Assembly: GCF_009729205.1 (NCBI RefSeq) | Contig: NZ_VTHB01000002.1 | Span: 62,001 to 126,000, forward strand | Origin: Mycobacteroides sp. CBMA 271 | Lineage (GTDB): Bacteria; Actinomycetota; Actinomycetes; Mycobacteriales; Mycobacteriaceae | Reading direction: 5' to 3' | Length of the DNA: 64,000 nucleotides | Shown: positions 7,591 through 16,710 of the stretch, piece after piece | Layout: each line of letters starts with the position of its first letter | Numbering within the stretch: position 1 is the stretch's first letter | The notes under the pieces: model-generated | The model's input: the letters and a program-made list of their open reading frames with translations, nothing else | What the model was told of the DNA's origin: nothing | The model's database searches: none | Position numbers and translations under genes: made by a program

Positions 7591-9163
7591 TGTGGGAAGC
7601 CCGGAAGACGCAACGGTCACTCAGCTGCTGCTGGACCTGGCCGATGTCGACGACCGGGGGCTGCACTTTGAGGGATCGTTCACGTCTTGGCGCGAACACG
7701 TGGCCGAAAGCCGCCGGCTGGCTTCGGTCCTGCGCTCACGCCTGGATCCCTCGAAGCCGCCGCATATCGGTGTGCTGCTGGAGAACACCCCGACCTTCTC
7801 GTATCTGCTGGGCGCCGCGGCGCTGGGTGGTCTGGTGTTGGTGGGGCTCAACCCCACCCGCCGCGGCAGCGCGTTGCAACGGGACGTGGACCTTGCCGAC
7901 TGCCAATTGATCCTGACCGACTCGGCGAGCGCTTCACTGCTGGACGGCGTCGAGTACATCGACATCGATTCCCTCGCTAGGGAATACCGGGCATCCGTGT
8001 CCGAAATCGATGTGCAGCCCGATGGAGTTGAATGTCGCCGGCCCTGCGGCTCCGATCTCTTCATGCTCATCTTCACCTCGGGCACCAGCGGTGATCCCAA
8101 GGCCGTCCAGATTACCCACGGCAAGGTGGCCTCGGCCGGGATCATGCTGTCCTCGCGGTTCGGCCTCGACACGGCGGACGTCTGCTATCTGTCCATGCCG
8201 ATGTTCCATTCGAATGCCGTGCTAGCAGGCTGGTCGGTGGCCGTCGCGTCAGGTGCATCGATTGCGTTGCGGCGCAAGTTCTCCGCGTCCGGCTTCCTCG
8301 ACGACGTGCGCAAGTACGGCGCGACCTACGCCAACTACGTCGGTAAGCCGATGTCGTACGTGCTCGCGACACCGGAGCAAGCCGACGATGCCGAGAATAC
8401 GTTGAAGATCATGTACGGCAATGAGGCAGCTGCCGGCGACACCGATCGCTTCGCGAAGCGCTTCGGAGCCTTCGTCGTCGACGGATTCGGATCTACCGAG
8501 GGTGGAGTGGCCCTCGGTTGGGCACCCGGCACCCCGTCCGGCGCGATCGGGCCGCTGACGCCGGACGTCCGGATCCTGGACGTCGAGACCGGCGATCCCT
8601 GTCCCCCTGCGACTTTCGATGCTAGCGGCAAGGTACTCAATGCCGCCGACGCAACGGGCGAGCTGGTGAACGTCACCGGGCCCGGCCGGTTCACCGGCTA
8701 CTACAAGAACCCCGAGGCCGATGCCGAACGCATGGCCGGTGGCATGTACCACAGCGGTGACCTCGCCTATGCCGATGAGAACGGCTATGTGTATTTCGCC
8801 GGGCGCCTGGGCGATTGGTTGCGGGTCGACGGCGAGAACCTGGGCACCGCACCCATCGAGCGGGCGCTCCTACGTCATCCCGGGATCACCGAGGTCGCGG
8901 TCTACGGGATTCCGGATCCGACCGTCGGGGATCGTGTCATGGCGGCAATCGTCGGTGCAGAGTTCGACCCTGCCAGGCTCGGCGAATTCCTGGCCGCGCA
9001 AGAGGATCTCGGGCCTAAGCAGTGGCCGTCATTCGTCAGGATCAGCACGGACCTCCCCCGCACCGCCACCTTCAAGGTGATCAAGCGACAGCTGTCCGCC
9101 GAGGCACTGGACACCAGCGACCCGCTGTGGGAGCTCTCGGGCGACACCTACCTACCCCGCTAG
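7568..9163 (+). CDS. fadD17: FadD17, steroid-carboxylate CoA ligase
   Basis: 531-residue ATP-dependent acyl-CoA synthetase of the ANL superfamily, orthologous by position to Rv3506. FadD17 is reported to activate C24-type side-chain carboxylates of cholesterol metabolites. Visible are the phosphate loop LIFTSGTSGDPKA (about 167-179), the A5-like region DGFGSTEGGVALGW, the hinge YVYFAGRLGDWLRVDGENL and a C-terminal lysine in RTATFKVIKRQL. The N-terminus is odd: the first seven residues (MSRLREE) come from an interspersed repeat, and family-like sequence starts near TVTQLLLDLADVDDRG. A GTG or ATG just upstream of the repeat would only lengthen it. Confidence 0.88.
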   Translation: MSRLREEHVGSPEDATVTQLLLDLADVDDRGLHFEGSFTSWREHVAESRRLASVLRSRLDPSKPPHIGVLLENTPTFSYLLGAAALGGLVLVGLNPTRRGSALQRDVDLADCQLILTDSASASLLDGVEYIDIDSLAREYRASVSEIDVQPDGVECRRPCGSDLFMLIFTSGTSGDPKAVQITHGKVASAGIMLSSRFGLDTADVCYLSMPMFHSNAVLAGWSVAVASGASIALRRKFSASGFLDDVRKYGATYANYVGKPMSYVLATPEQADDAENTLKIMYGNEAAAGDTDRFAKRFGAFVVDGFGSTEGGVALGWAPGTPSGAIGPLTPDVRILDVETGDPCPPATFDASGKVLNAADATGELVNVTGPGRFTGYYKNPEADAERMAGGMYHSGDLAYADENGYVYFAGRLGDWLRVDGENLGTAPIERALLRHPGITEVAVYGIPDPTVGDRVMAAIVGAEFDPARLGEFLAAQEDLGPKQWPSFVRISTDLPRTATFKVIKRQLSAEALDTSDPLWELSGDTYLPR

Positions 9164-9176
9164 CCCAGCCTGCCGC

Positions 9177-9232
9177 CGAGTGTGCGGTTTACGGTGAGGA
9201 TTCGCCGAAAGCCACCGAAAACCGCACACTCG
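9177..9232 (+). repeat. 56-bp hairpin repeat, left flank of the DUF559 gene (CGAGTGTG family)
   Basis: Perfect 14-base arms CGAGTGTGCGGTTT (9177-9190) and AAACCGCACACTCG (9219-9232) with further inner pairing (CGGTG/CACCG). It begins 13 bases after fadD17 ends and may terminate that operon. It is a direct repeat of 10133-10188: same length, 47 of 56 bases identical. Confidence 0.85.
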
Positions 9233-9266
9233 ATGGGCTGTCGGTGATCGGTGCAAGACTCCCGAT

Positions 9267-10130
9267 ATGGGGGACACACCGTGGCCATTCATCGGACGTG
9301 AAGTGCTCGCCACACGCCGCGTCACCGATCACGCACTCCGGCGCAGATTCCGTCCGCTGTATCCGGGTGTATACGTTCCACTTGAGGCCAAGGTCACCGC
9401 ACTCAAGCGGGCCGAGGCGGCCTGGCTGTGGTCAAGACGCCAGGGTGTCTTGGCGGGAATGTCCGCTGCCGCCGTCCACGGGACAAAATGGCTACCGGAT
9501 GAGGCACCCGCCGAACTGATCCATACCAATCGACGTCCTCCACAGGGAATCGCCCTGCGGAGCGACATACTGCGCCTGGACGAACAGACCGTCGTTCAGG
9601 GTCTGCCCGTCACCACCCCCGCACGGACGGCCTTCGATATCGGACGCCAGACCACGGTCGACCTAGCGGTGGAACGTCTCGACGCTCTGATGAATGCGAC
9701 AGGGGTTTCCACCGCCGATATCGAGTCGCTCGTGCAACGACACCGCGGGGCCAGAGGTCTGACGCGACTCGCCCAGGTATTGCCCTTGATCGACGGCGGT
9801 GCCGAGTCGCCGTGGGAGACGCGGACGCGGCTCATCGTGGTGCGCGCGGGGTTCCCCGCGCCACAGACCCAGCTCACCGTCCGCGATAGGTTTGGAGACT
9901 TCGTCGCCCGCCTCGACATGGGCTGGAGGGACCGCAAGGTTGGCATGGAATTCGACGGTGCCCAGCACTGGACAGATGCCCGCCAGCGGACCCGAGATAT
10001 CGACCGCGCCAAGGAACTAGCGGATGAGGGATGGCGCATCATCCGGGTGAGCTCGGATATGGTCCGCCACCGGGCGGGGACCCTTGTTTCACGGGTAGCG
10101 GAAGCACTCGGTGCTCCCCTGGCTGCGTAG
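9267..10130 (+). CDS. AbiEi-like N-terminal domain plus DUF559 (Vsr/PD-(D/E)XK-like) protein
   Basis: 287 residues. The N-terminal part (LRRRFRPLYPGVYVP and following) looks like the winged-helix region of AbiEi-type antitoxin-like proteins. The C-terminal ~110 residues look like DUF559, a compact nuclease fold of the Vsr/PD-(D/E)XK group: ARLDMGWRDRKVGMEFDG carries the Asp and Glu, and RAKELADEGWRIIRVSSDMV follows. Nuclease activity is inferred only. No toxin partner is adjacent. The gene breaks the fadD17-fadD19 order of the steroid cluster and stands between two 56-bp hairpin repeats, so it is probably a separately acquired unit. The ATG at 9267 is the first in frame. Confidence 0.75.
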   Translation: MGDTPWPFIGREVLATRRVTDHALRRRFRPLYPGVYVPLEAKVTALKRAEAAWLWSRRQGVLAGMSAAAVHGTKWLPDEAPAELIHTNRRPPQGIALRSDILRLDEQTVVQGLPVTTPARTAFDIGRQTTVDLAVERLDALMNATGVSTADIESLVQRHRGARGLTRLAQVLPLIDGGAESPWETRTRLIVVRAGFPAPQTQLTVRDRFGDFVARLDMGWRDRKVGMEFDGAQHWTDARQRTRDIDRAKELADEGWRIIRVSSDMVRHRAGTLVSRVAEALGAPLAA

Positions 10131-10132
10131 CT

Positions 10133-10188
10133 CGAGTGTGCGGATTTCGGTGAAAATTGGCCGCAAACCACCGTAAACCGCACGCTCG
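10133..10188 (+). repeat. 56-bp hairpin repeat, right flank of the DUF559 gene (CGAGTGTG family)
   Basis: Starts two bases after the gene's TAG. Arms CGAGTGTGCGG and CCGCACGCTCG pair with one G-T type mismatch, and inner CGGTG pairs with CACCG. It probably ends transcription from both this gene and the convergent oxidoreductase. It is 47/56 identical to the left copy in the same orientation. Confidence 0.85.
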
Positions 10189-10197
10189 GTGCGAGAC

Positions 10198-11313
10198 TCA
10201 GTCGCGGATCTCGTTCAACCTGTCTACCGTGCTCTCGAAACCCGCCACCAGATCGGCCACGATCTCCGCGGCCGGCCGAATCTCGTTCATCCGCCCCACA
10301 ATCTGCCCCGCAGGGAAGCACACCGTCTCCGGATCGCTCGCACGATTCATCCGCTCGTGCGCCTCGCTCACGAGGATGTTCTGCAAGGGCATGGGCAGCG
10401 GCGTTGGCGCATCCTCGGCGTCCCAGGCCTGCGTCCACTTAGTCTTCAACAGGCGCGCGGGCTTCCCGGTGTAAATCCGGGTGCGCACAGTGTCGCTGGA
10501 GGTCGCCTTGAGTAACGCCTGCTGCACGACGGAATCACCACCGGCAGTGACTGTTCCGAGGTCATACTCGGCCGCGGTTAGCCAGATCGAGCCGGTCCAC
10601 ACCCCGGCGGCACCCAGGGCGAGGGCCGCGGCGGCCTGTCGGCCACTTCCGATACCGCCAGCTGCCAGCACCGGGGCGCTGCCGCCCAGTGCGTCGACGA
10701 TCTCCGGCCACAGCACCATCGACGCCACGTCACCGGTGTGGCCACCGGCCTCATAGCCTTGGGCCACAACGATGTCCACGCCATTTGCGACGTGCCGCTT
10801 GGCATGTTCGGCCTTACCCGCCAGTGCCGCGACCGACACCCCATGCTCATGGGCCTGGTCGATCACGTCCTTCGGTGGCGAGCCCAGGGCATTGGCGATC
10901 AGCTTGATCGGATGCTTGAGCGCTACCTCGACGTGTGAGCGCGCCACCGAGTGCAGCCAACCCAGCACACCCGCCGACTCACGCTCACCCGGCAACGGCG
11001 GCACACCCAGATCGGCAAGCGTCTTGTCAACGAAGTCCTTGTGCCCCTGTGGAATCAGCTTGTCGATGTCGACAGCTGTCCCCTCGGTGGGCACCTTGGC
11101 CGGCATGACGATGTCGACGCCGTACGGCTTACCGTCGGTGTTCTCGTCCATCCAGTCCAGGATCGCGTCAAGCTCATCCGGATCGTTGAACCGGACACAA
11201 CCAAGCACACCCATACCGCCCGCGCGGGTTATCGCGGCGGCGACCTTCTCCGACGGCGTGAATCCGAATATCGGGTATTGGATTCCGAACCGTTCGCAGA
11301 GGTCGGTGTGCAT
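10198..11313 (-). CDS. Nitronate monooxygenase / 2-nitropropane dioxygenase-family flavoprotein
   Basis: 371-residue FMN-dependent TIM-barrel protein. Family features include the N-terminal ERFGIQYPIFGF, DIVVAQGYEAGGHTGD (phosphate/FMN loop with the conserved His) and VLAAGGIGSGRQAAAALALGAAGVWTGS. Relatives oxidise nitronates, but in steroid clusters a member (Rv3553) is tied to sterol breakdown and its true substrate is unclear. It begins three bases after fadD19 stops, so it is translated from the same KstR-controlled message. A role in side-chain degradation is inferred from context only. Confidence 0.8.
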   Translation of the reverse strand: MHTDLCERFGIQYPIFGFTPSEKVAAAITRAGGMGVLGCVRFNDPDELDAILDWMDENTDGKPYGVDIVMPAKVPTEGTAVDIDKLIPQGHKDFVDKTLADLGVPPLPGERESAGVLGWLHSVARSHVEVALKHPIKLIANALGSPPKDVIDQAHEHGVSVAALAGKAEHAKRHVANGVDIVVAQGYEAGGHTGDVASMVLWPEIVDALGGSAPVLAAGGIGSGRQAAAALALGAAGVWTGSIWLTAAEYDLGTVTAGGDSVVQQALLKATSSDTVRTRIYTGKPARLLKTKWTQAWDAEDAPTPLPMPLQNILVSEAHERMNRASDPETVCFPAGQIVGRMNEIRPAAEIVADLVAGFESTVDRLNEIRD

Positions 11314-11316
11314 GGC

Positions 11317-12978
11317 TCAGGCTCCGGTGTTGACGTGCTTGGTGTTCACGAGGTCGACCTTCTCGGTTTCCGAGATCTCTTTGGCCCAGCGGTAGTCGGC
11401 CTTGCCTGCGGGGTTGCGCTTGACGGTGTCCACGATCCAGACACTGCGCGGCACCTTGTACCCGGCAATTTCCTTGCGCGCGTGGGCATCCAGATCTTCG
11501 AAGGTCAGCGGGGCGCCGTCACGCACGGAGACCACGGCGCCCACATGCTGACCCCACTTGTCGTCGGGAACCCCGACGACAATGGCGTCGAACACTGCGG
11601 GGTGACCCTTCAGGACGCTCTCGACCTCCTCGGGGAACACCTTCTCGCCACCGGTGTTAATAGACACTGAACCACGGCCGAGCATGGTGACGGTGCCATC
11701 GGCCTCGACGGTGGCCCAGTCGCCCGGAATCGCGTACCGCACACCGTTGAACGTCTTGAACGTCTCGGCGGTCTTCTTCTCGTCCTTGAAGTATCCGACC
11801 GGGATGTGCCCGCTCTTGGCGATGAGACCGCGCACCCCCGAACCTGGCTGGATCGGGTTACCTTCCTCATCGAGAACCACTGTGGTGGAACTGATTTTGA
11901 CGGTCGGACCTCCCGGGTGCATCTGCCCCTTCGCCACACTGCTCAGGCCGCCAGTACCCGTCTCCGAGGAACCGATGGCATCGGTGATCATCCGGTTGGG
12001 CAGCAGCTCCAGGTACCGCTCCTTGACTGTCTGGGAGAACAACGCGGCGCTGCTGGCGATCACCCACAGCGAGGAAAGGTCGCGCGCGCGGCCAGTCTCG
12101 GTGTCCAGGGCGTCGATGAGCGGCCGGGCGATCGCGTCACCGGCGAAGAACAACATGTTGATCTTGTGCTTCTCGATGGTCTCCCAGACCTCGTCCGGGT
12201 TGAACTCCGGTGCCAGGACCGTGGTGCGGCCCTGAAACAGGGCCATGAAGGTGGCGGCCTGGGTGGCACCGTGGATCATCGGCGGGATCGGGAACCCGAT
12301 GAACGGTGCGTTCTGCGCGCCCTCCTTGGCCAGGTCCCATTCGCCCTCGATGACCTCACCGGTCACGTAATTGACCCCACCGAACAGCGAGCGGTAGATG
12401 TCCTCATGCCGCCACATGACGCCCTTGGGGAATCCGGTGGTGCCACCGGTGTAGATGAGGAAAATGTCGTCGGGGCTGCGCTCCTCGAAATCGCGCTCGG
12501 GGGATCCCTGCGCGAGGGCGTCCGCGAAGGAAATCCCGCCGTACGACGCGTAATCGAGAGCAGACCCGTCCACCCCGTCCTCGACAACAATCGCCGTCTT
12601 GACGTTAGGGGTGCTCGGCAGCACGTTCGCAACCTTGTCGCTGTATCGGCGCTCGTGCACCAGCGCCGCCATGTCGGAGTTCTCGAACAGGTAGTGCAGC
12701 TCGGCTTCGACGTACCGGTAGTTGACGTTCACCGAGATCGCGCGGATCTTCACAATCGCGACAAGAGCGACGACGATGTCGATACCGTTCCGGCAGTAGA
12801 GGCCCACCTTGTCGCCGGGACCCACACCCTGGCTCTGCAGGTAGTGCCCCAGCCGGTTGGACTGCTCCTCAAGCTCGGCGTATGTCAGCTTTCGGTCGCC
12901 AGAAATGATGGCAACACGATCGGGCATAGTGTCGATTGCATGCTCAATGAGGTCGGCAATGTTAAGGGCCATGTCCAT
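11317..12978 (-). CDS. fadD19: FadD19, long side-chain sterol CoA ligase
   Basis: 553-residue ANL-superfamily ligase, orthologous to Rv3515c, known to form 3-oxocholest-4-en-26-oyl-CoA and so start side-chain beta-oxidation. Motifs seen are the phosphate loop [30 protein letters not shown], the hinge [20 protein letters not shown] and the C-terminal [12 protein letters not shown] with the catalytic lysine. The start [16 protein letters not shown] at 12978 matches the family N-terminus. The KstR box is only 5 bases upstream, so a very short leader or leaderless transcript is likely. Divergent from echA19. Confidence 0.93.
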   Translation of the reverse strand: MDMALNIADLIEHAIDTMPDRVAIISGDRKLTYAELEEQSNRLGHYLQSQGVGPGDKVGLYCRNGIDIVVALVAIVKIRAISVNVNYRYVEAELHYLFENSDMAALVHERRYSDKVANVLPSTPNVKTAIVVEDGVDGSALDYASYGGISFADALAQGSPERDFEERSPDDIFLIYTGGTTGFPKGVMWRHEDIYRSLFGGVNYVTGEVIEGEWDLAKEGAQNAPFIGFPIPPMIHGATQAATFMALFQGRTTVLAPEFNPDEVWETIEKHKINMLFFAGDAIARPLIDALDTETGRARDLSSLWVIASSAALFSQTVKERYLELLPNRMITDAIGSSETGTGGLSSVAKGQMHPGGPTVKISSTTVVLDEEGNPIQPGSGVRGLIAKSGHIPVGYFKDEKKTAETFKTFNGVRYAIPGDWATVEADGTVTMLGRGSVSINTGGEKVFPEEVESVLKGHPAVFDAIVVGVPDDKWGQHVGAVVSVRDGAPLTFEDLDAHARKEIAGYKVPRSVWIVDTVKRNPAGKADYRWAKEISETEKVDLVNTKHVNTGA

Positions 12979-12982
12979 AAAT

Positions 12983-12996
12983 TAGAACGTGTTACA
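12983..12996. promoter_or_regulatory. KstR-type operator between fadD19 and echA19
   Basis: TAGAACGTGTTACA, identical to the box upstream of fadE26, placed 5 bases before the fadD19 start and 36 bases before the echA19 start. One box can serve both divergent promoters. Confidence 0.85.
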
Positions 12997-13032
12997 TTTT
13001 TAGACAAGTACCGGCCCCGAAGGAACCTCTCA

Positions 13033-13875
13033 ATGACTGAAGCCGACGCTCTTCGCGCAAGCGGCTCATCGCAGACTGTGACCGAGCAAGAAGCCCCCCA
13101 CGCCCTCGTTGAGCTGCGCGACCACGTACTGATCGTGACGATGAATCGCCCCCACGCGCGCAATGCCCTCTCCGGCGAGATGCTGGAGATCATGACGCAG
13201 GCCTGGGATTGTGTCGACAACGATCCCGAGGTTCGGGTGTGCATCCTGACCGGTGCGGGCGGCTACTTCTGCGCCGGTGCCGACCTGAAAGCCATGAACA
13301 AGCGCGCCCCCGGCGACCAGTTCTCCGACGGCAGCTACGACCCTTCGGTCATCCCCGGTCTGCTCAAGGGCCGCCGCCTGACGAAGCCGCTGATCGCCGC
13401 GGTCGAGGGTCCCGCGATCGCCGGTGGCACCGAGATCCTGCAGGCCACCGACATCCGTGTGGCCGGCGAGAGCGCGAAGTTCGGTGTCTCCGAGGTCAAG
13501 TGGAGCCTGTACCCGATGGGCGGGTCGGCGGTGCGTCTCCCCCGCCAGATCCCCTACACCGTCGCCTGCGACATTCTGCTGACCGGACGACACCTCAAGG
13601 CGCCAGAGGCCAAGGAAATTGGTCTCATCGGACACGTCGTCCCCGACGGTCAGGCACTGGACAAGGCTCTCGAGCTCGCCGCCATGATCTCCGCCAACGG
13701 ACCGCTCGCGGTGCAGGCCGTGCTCAAGACCATCCGCGATTCCGAGGGTCTGCACGAGAACGAGGCGTTCAAGGCGGACACCAAGGTCGGCATTGGCGTC
13801 TTCACCAGCAATGACGCCAAGGAAGGCCCGCGCGCCTTCGCCGAGAAGCGCGCCCCCAACTTCACCGCTACCTGA
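13033..13875 (+). CDS. echA19: EchA19, enoyl-CoA hydratase of sterol side-chain degradation
   Basis: 280-residue crotonase-fold hydratase, orthologous to Rv3516, known to hydrate the enoyl-CoA made by ChsE4-ChsE5. The oxyanion-hole segments are visible ([13 protein letters not shown] and [27 protein letters not shown]). The first ~20 residues ([20 protein letters not shown]) contain LRASGSS, encoded by a reverse-oriented interspersed repeat, and family-like sequence begins at [18 protein letters not shown]. The start at 13033 is used because it is the first ATG after the KstR box; an upstream continuation of the frame runs antisense through fadD19 and is not real. Confidence 0.9.
   Translation: MTEADALRASGSSQTVTEQEAPHALVELRDHVLIVTMNRPHARNALSGEMLEIMTQAWDCVDNDPEVRVCILTGAGGYFCAGADLKAMNKRAPGDQFSDGSYDPSVIPGLLKGRRLTKPLIAAVEGPAIAGGTEILQATDIRVAGESAKFGVSEVKWSLYPMGGSAVRLPRQIPYTVACDILLTGRHLKAPEAKEIGLIGHVVPDGQALDKALELAAMISANGPLAVQAVLKTIRDSEGLHENEAFKADTKVGIGVFTSNDAKEGPRAFAEKRAPNFTAT
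13047..13071 (-). repeat. Interspersed GATGAGC element inside the echA19 N-terminus (reverse orientation)
   Basis: On the minus strand it reads GATGAGCCGCTTGCGCGAAG plus AGCG. In the echA19 frame this strand encodes LRASGSS. It begins 14 bases after the start codon. Confidence 0.85.
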
Positions 13876-14492
13876 TCGCCTCGACGGGATCGCTACGTCG
13901 GGAGGAAGTACGCGGGGTCGGCCAGCACTACGCCGCCCGGCACATCCCCGGTCCGCGTGATGGTGATCGGCGCCTCCATCTGCATTCGCTGGGTAACACA
14001 GTTCCCCAGAAGCTCCATCGTCGACATGCCCGACAGCACACCAGCCGGTTGCTCGTCGATGGACCAACTTCGCTTCAGCGTGAAGGTGCCACTCGAACCG
14101 GGAACAAATTTGGCACACGGCTTTTGTTCGTAGGTGGGCTCACCCACCCACCGGCCGTCGAGCAGATGAAAGACGTTGGCCTGGATCGCTTCTCCGTGAT
14201 TTGTCTCGTCTACCACGACCATCGTCGCGGCGCATCCCGCAGATGAGCACTTGGAACTCGCCGCCCACCAAATCGGCGGCTCCTTCGCACGGGGTGGTTG
14301 CGTGGCACCGTTGACCTTTGCATTCGCCATGTCGAAGTCGACACGGAGGAACCCTTGAATCGTGCCCGGCGTGGTCTGCGGGCTACTCGCCACGACAGGG
14401 ACACCCGCCGGGTCGGGCACCACTCCGGGTGGCGAATCGCCCAACCGCGTCGCGACCAGCGGGATGATCCACACCGACCCCTGACGACTGCA

Positions 14493-14506
14493 GTCACCTG
14501 TCACCC
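14493..14506. repeat. 7-bp tandem near-duplication (second frameshift site)
   Basis: GTCACCT followed by GTCACCC on the plus strand. The 7-base gain shifts the sensor-domain frame of the kinase gene. Confidence 0.65.
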
Positions 14507-14806
14507 GCAGTATTTGTCATCGTTCCGCGCAATATGCTGTAGGGCTGCGGGGCCAGCTCCCAGGTCCCGACGATCGTGTCTGCATCGTTGATACCGTTGG
14601 GCGCCTGCAAACAGCCCGCGAGCGGCTTGTCACGCTTACGCACGGGTAGCCGCCGCCAGCTGCCGTCGATGTATCGCATCTGCGCTGTGTTTCCGGATGG
14701 GCCTGCGATCGCGTGGTTGGTCTCATCGAGCACTGCCCCGGTGGCAACACAGCCAGTTGCGTCGCAGGTGGATCGGAACGCCCAGACCGCAGTCATAGTC
14801 GGCTGG

Positions 14807-14832
14807 TCAGGGGCTTCAGTCAGGGGCTTCAG
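14807..14832. repeat. 13-bp perfect tandem duplication (first frameshift site)
   Basis: TCAGGGGCTTCAG twice without a gap. Thirteen is not a multiple of three, and the stop at 14816 follows directly from the shift. Confidence 0.85.
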
Positions 14833-15982
14833 TCAGCGGCGCACCGTTGAGAGTCTGCTGCGCCATGCCCACGTCCAAGCGGTACGTTCCGTCCAGAACT
14901 GCCGCCGGGCTGGCCGCAGCAACCGTGGCGTCGGCGCGAGTACGGTTGTTCTGCACCAGGTACCCGCCGATTCCGGCGGCGGCCAGCATTACCGCCGCGA
15001 CAACAGCCGCTACGGCAATTCGACGACGCTTCGGGATGCTTCCGACTGCTGCAATCGTCTGCTGGCGATGTTGAGTGGCAGCGACGACCGCAGGAGCACT
15101 CCCCGACACCCGCAGCTGGGTTGCCTGCAATCCGCCAGATCCCTCTCCCAGCGCCTGCTTCAGCTCATCCGCGAAGTCACGGCACCGGCCGAAGCGGGCT
15201 CCCGGCTCCTTCGCCAACGCCTTCGCGAACACCGGATCAAGGCGGACCAGGTCGGGGCGGCGATCGCTGATCGCCGGAGCGGTGGACTTCAAGTGCTGGC
15301 TGATCACTGCTACGGGGTTGGAGTCCTCAAACGGGGGCTTACCGGCAAGGAGGTGAAAAGCCGTGGCCGCGAGGGCATATTGATCGGCACGGCCATCAAG
15401 TTCGGCCGCCATCAGCTGCTCGGGGGCAGCATAGGCAACGGTTCCGACCGTGAAATTTGTGCCGGTGAGATTTCCCGGCTCGGCGATCTCTCGGACAATG
15501 CCGAAGTCGGCCAACAGAATCCGCTGACTTCCCGTAGCCGAAGTCGATATCAGGATGTTCGCCGGCTTGACATCTCGATGAAGGAGGCCGCGCTCGTGTG
15601 CGTAATCCAACGCGTCCGCAATCGCGGAAACAATGGCACAGGCATCCGCCTCCGGCAGCCCGTTCGGGTACTTGTCGCGCAACAGATGCGCGGCGTCGGA
15701 TCCGTCGACATAGTCCATGGCAATCCACAACCGGCCGTCATGTTCGCCTCGGTCATGTACGCCGACGATGTGTGGATGCCACAGGCCCGCCGCCAGTTCG
15801 GCCTCACGGTTGAATCGCGTGCGGTACTCATCGTCCTCCGAGGTCTGCGCACGCAGGATCTTCAACGCGTCCTGGCGGGGTAGTCGCGGATGGTCGGCGA
15901 GGTAGACCTCGCCCATCCCTCCCGAACCCAGCATCCGGACGATTGTGAAACCGGCGAAAACCTCCCCAACCGCCAACGACAT
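14816..15982 (-). CDS. Truncated transmembrane Ser/Thr protein kinase (Pkn family), intact kinase part
   Basis: 388 residues as they stand. The kinase domain spans about residues 12-275: Gly loop [16 protein letters not shown]-binding Lys41 in ALKIL, catalytic loop HRDVKPAN (about 135-142), DFG at about 159-161 and APE in VAYAAPEQ. A membrane helix lies at about 329-351. Only ~35 residues of the outside sensor remain before the frameshift. Bacterial receptor kinases of this type autophosphorylate the activation loop (here TNFTVGT) and modify envelope or metabolic proteins. The gene replaces the Rv3517-Rv3519 interval of M. tuberculosis. Signal sensing is probably lost while kinase activity may persist. 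Confidence 0.8.
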   Translation of the reverse strand: MSLAVGEVFAGFTIVRMLGSGGMGEVYLADHPRLPRQDALKILRAQTSEDDEYRTRFNREAELAAGLWHPHIVGVHDRGEHDGRLWIAMDYVDGSDAAHLLRDKYPNGLPEADACAIVSAIADALDYAHERGLLHRDVKPANILISTSATGSQRILLADFGIVREIAEPGNLTGTNFTVGTVAYAAPEQLMAAELDGRADQYALAATAFHLLAGKPPFEDSNPVAVISQHLKSTAPAISDRRPDLVRLDPVFAKALAKEPGARFGRCRDFADELKQALGEGSGGLQATQLRVSGSAPAVVAATQHRQQTIAAVGSIPKRRRIAVAAVVAAVMLAAAGIGGYLVQNNRTRADATVAAASPAAVLDGTYRLDVGMAQQTLNGAPLTEAPD

Positions 15983-16012
15983 TTCGAGATCGTATAGCTC
16001 TCCTTCGGCATC

Positions 16013-16032
16013 GGTAAGTGCATTGACTTACC
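16013..16032. promoter_or_regulatory. Inverted repeat upstream of the kinase gene, possible operator
   Basis: GGTAAGT and ACTTACC separated by 6 bases, 31 bases before the kinase ATG, in the divergent region shared with the Lon-domain gene. No protein can be assigned to it. Confidence 0.3.
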
Positions 16033-16086
16033 CATCTGGTGCAGTGCCGCTAGATGCGGCGAGGGCGCAGACCTAGTGTGGGCGGG

Positions 16087-16710
16087 ATGACGCCGATGTT
16101 CCCGCTGCAGTCGGTACTGCTTCCCGGCGAGCCGCTACCGCTACGCATCTTCGAGCCGCGCTACGTCGCGCTCGTGCACGACGTGATGGCTGCCGATCGC
16201 ACCTTTGGCGTCGTCCTCATTGCCCGCGGTCAGGAGGTCGGCGGCGGAGACGTCCGCCATGACGTCGGGACCGCTGTCCGCATCCTCGAATGCGAGTCGC
16301 TTGGGGCGGACCGCTTCGCAGTACGCGGTGAGGGCGCGCATCGGATCCGTATCCGCGCGTGGCTCGACGATGATCCGTATCCGCGTGCCGAGATCGAGCC
16401 ATGGCCCGATGAACCCGACGAGCGGGTGCTGACACTCAGCGCCCTCAACGAGGTGCAGGCACGCATCGAGAATCTGCTGCGACGAGTGGCGACGGCACAG
16501 CAGGTACAGCTCCCGCGTCGTTGGTCGATCGCCACCGCGCTGCCCAGCGGTGCCGAAAAACGCCTGTACGCGTTGGCGTCTCGGGTACCGATGGGTCAGG
16601 CAGACCGCTACGCCGTACTTAAAGCGCCTACGCTGGAAGCCCGCGTCGCGGCGCTGAACGAGGCCGTCGACACCGTCAACGCGATGCTCGATTTCAGCGA
16701 CAGTCGCTAA
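16087..16710 (+). CDS. Lon substrate-binding-domain (LON N-terminal) protein
   Basis: 207-residue protein made only of the Lon N-terminal substrate-recognition domain, with no AAA or protease part. The start MTPMFPLQSVLLPGEPLPLRIFEPRY is the classic LON motif, followed by FGVVLIARGQEVGGGD and a basic helical second half (ARIENLLRRVATAQQ). Such stand-alone proteins are common in actinobacteria and their partner is unknown. The start at 16087 is chosen because the LON motif begins there; the 11 codons upstream are not family-like. Its last 17 bases overlap the convergent next gene. Confidence 0.8.
   Translation: MTPMFPLQSVLLPGEPLPLRIFEPRYVALVHDVMAADRTFGVVLIARGQEVGGGDVRHDVGTAVRILECESLGADRFAVRGEGAHRIRIRAWLDDDPYPRAEIEPWPDEPDERVLTLSALNEVQARIENLLRRVATAQQVQLPRRWSIATALPSGAEKRLYALASRVPMGQADRYAVLKAPTLEARVAALNEAVDTVNAMLDFSDSR

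Larger units (their letters stand above)
13893..15982 (-). pseudogene. Ser/Thr protein kinase with tandem extracellular sensor domains, broken by two frameshifts
   Basis: Three minus-strand frames (14816-15982, 14494-14807 and 13893-14504) join into one receptor kinase if two small tandem duplications are collapsed. The 13-bp repeat at 14807-14832 shifts the frame after GAPLTEAPD; removing one copy gives a smooth [18 protein letters not shown]. The 7-bp near-duplication at 14493-14506 shifts it again; removing it gives TNTAGDCSRQGSVWIIPLV. The restored outside part would hold two copies of one sensor domain, each with a W-AF/AA-S-C-TGC/AGC pattern and DETNH. The kinase and membrane helix are intact, so a shortened kinase may still be made. 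Confidence 0.75.

Noticed and set aside
9177..9232. Treating the hairpin only as the fadD17 terminator
   Set aside because: It may well terminate transcription, but a second 56-bp copy on the other side of one gene is not explained by that alone, so it is reported as a repeat.
11806..13032. Long plus-strand open frame running into echA19
   Set aside because: It lies antisense to fadD19, has no family-like residues, and joins echA19 only because no stop intervenes. High-GC antisense frames of this type are common.
14494..14796. Separate small genes for the sensor-domain pieces of the kinase
   Set aside because: Collapsing the 13-bp and 7-bp duplications restores a continuous protein with matching domain sequence, so these are fragments of one broken gene.
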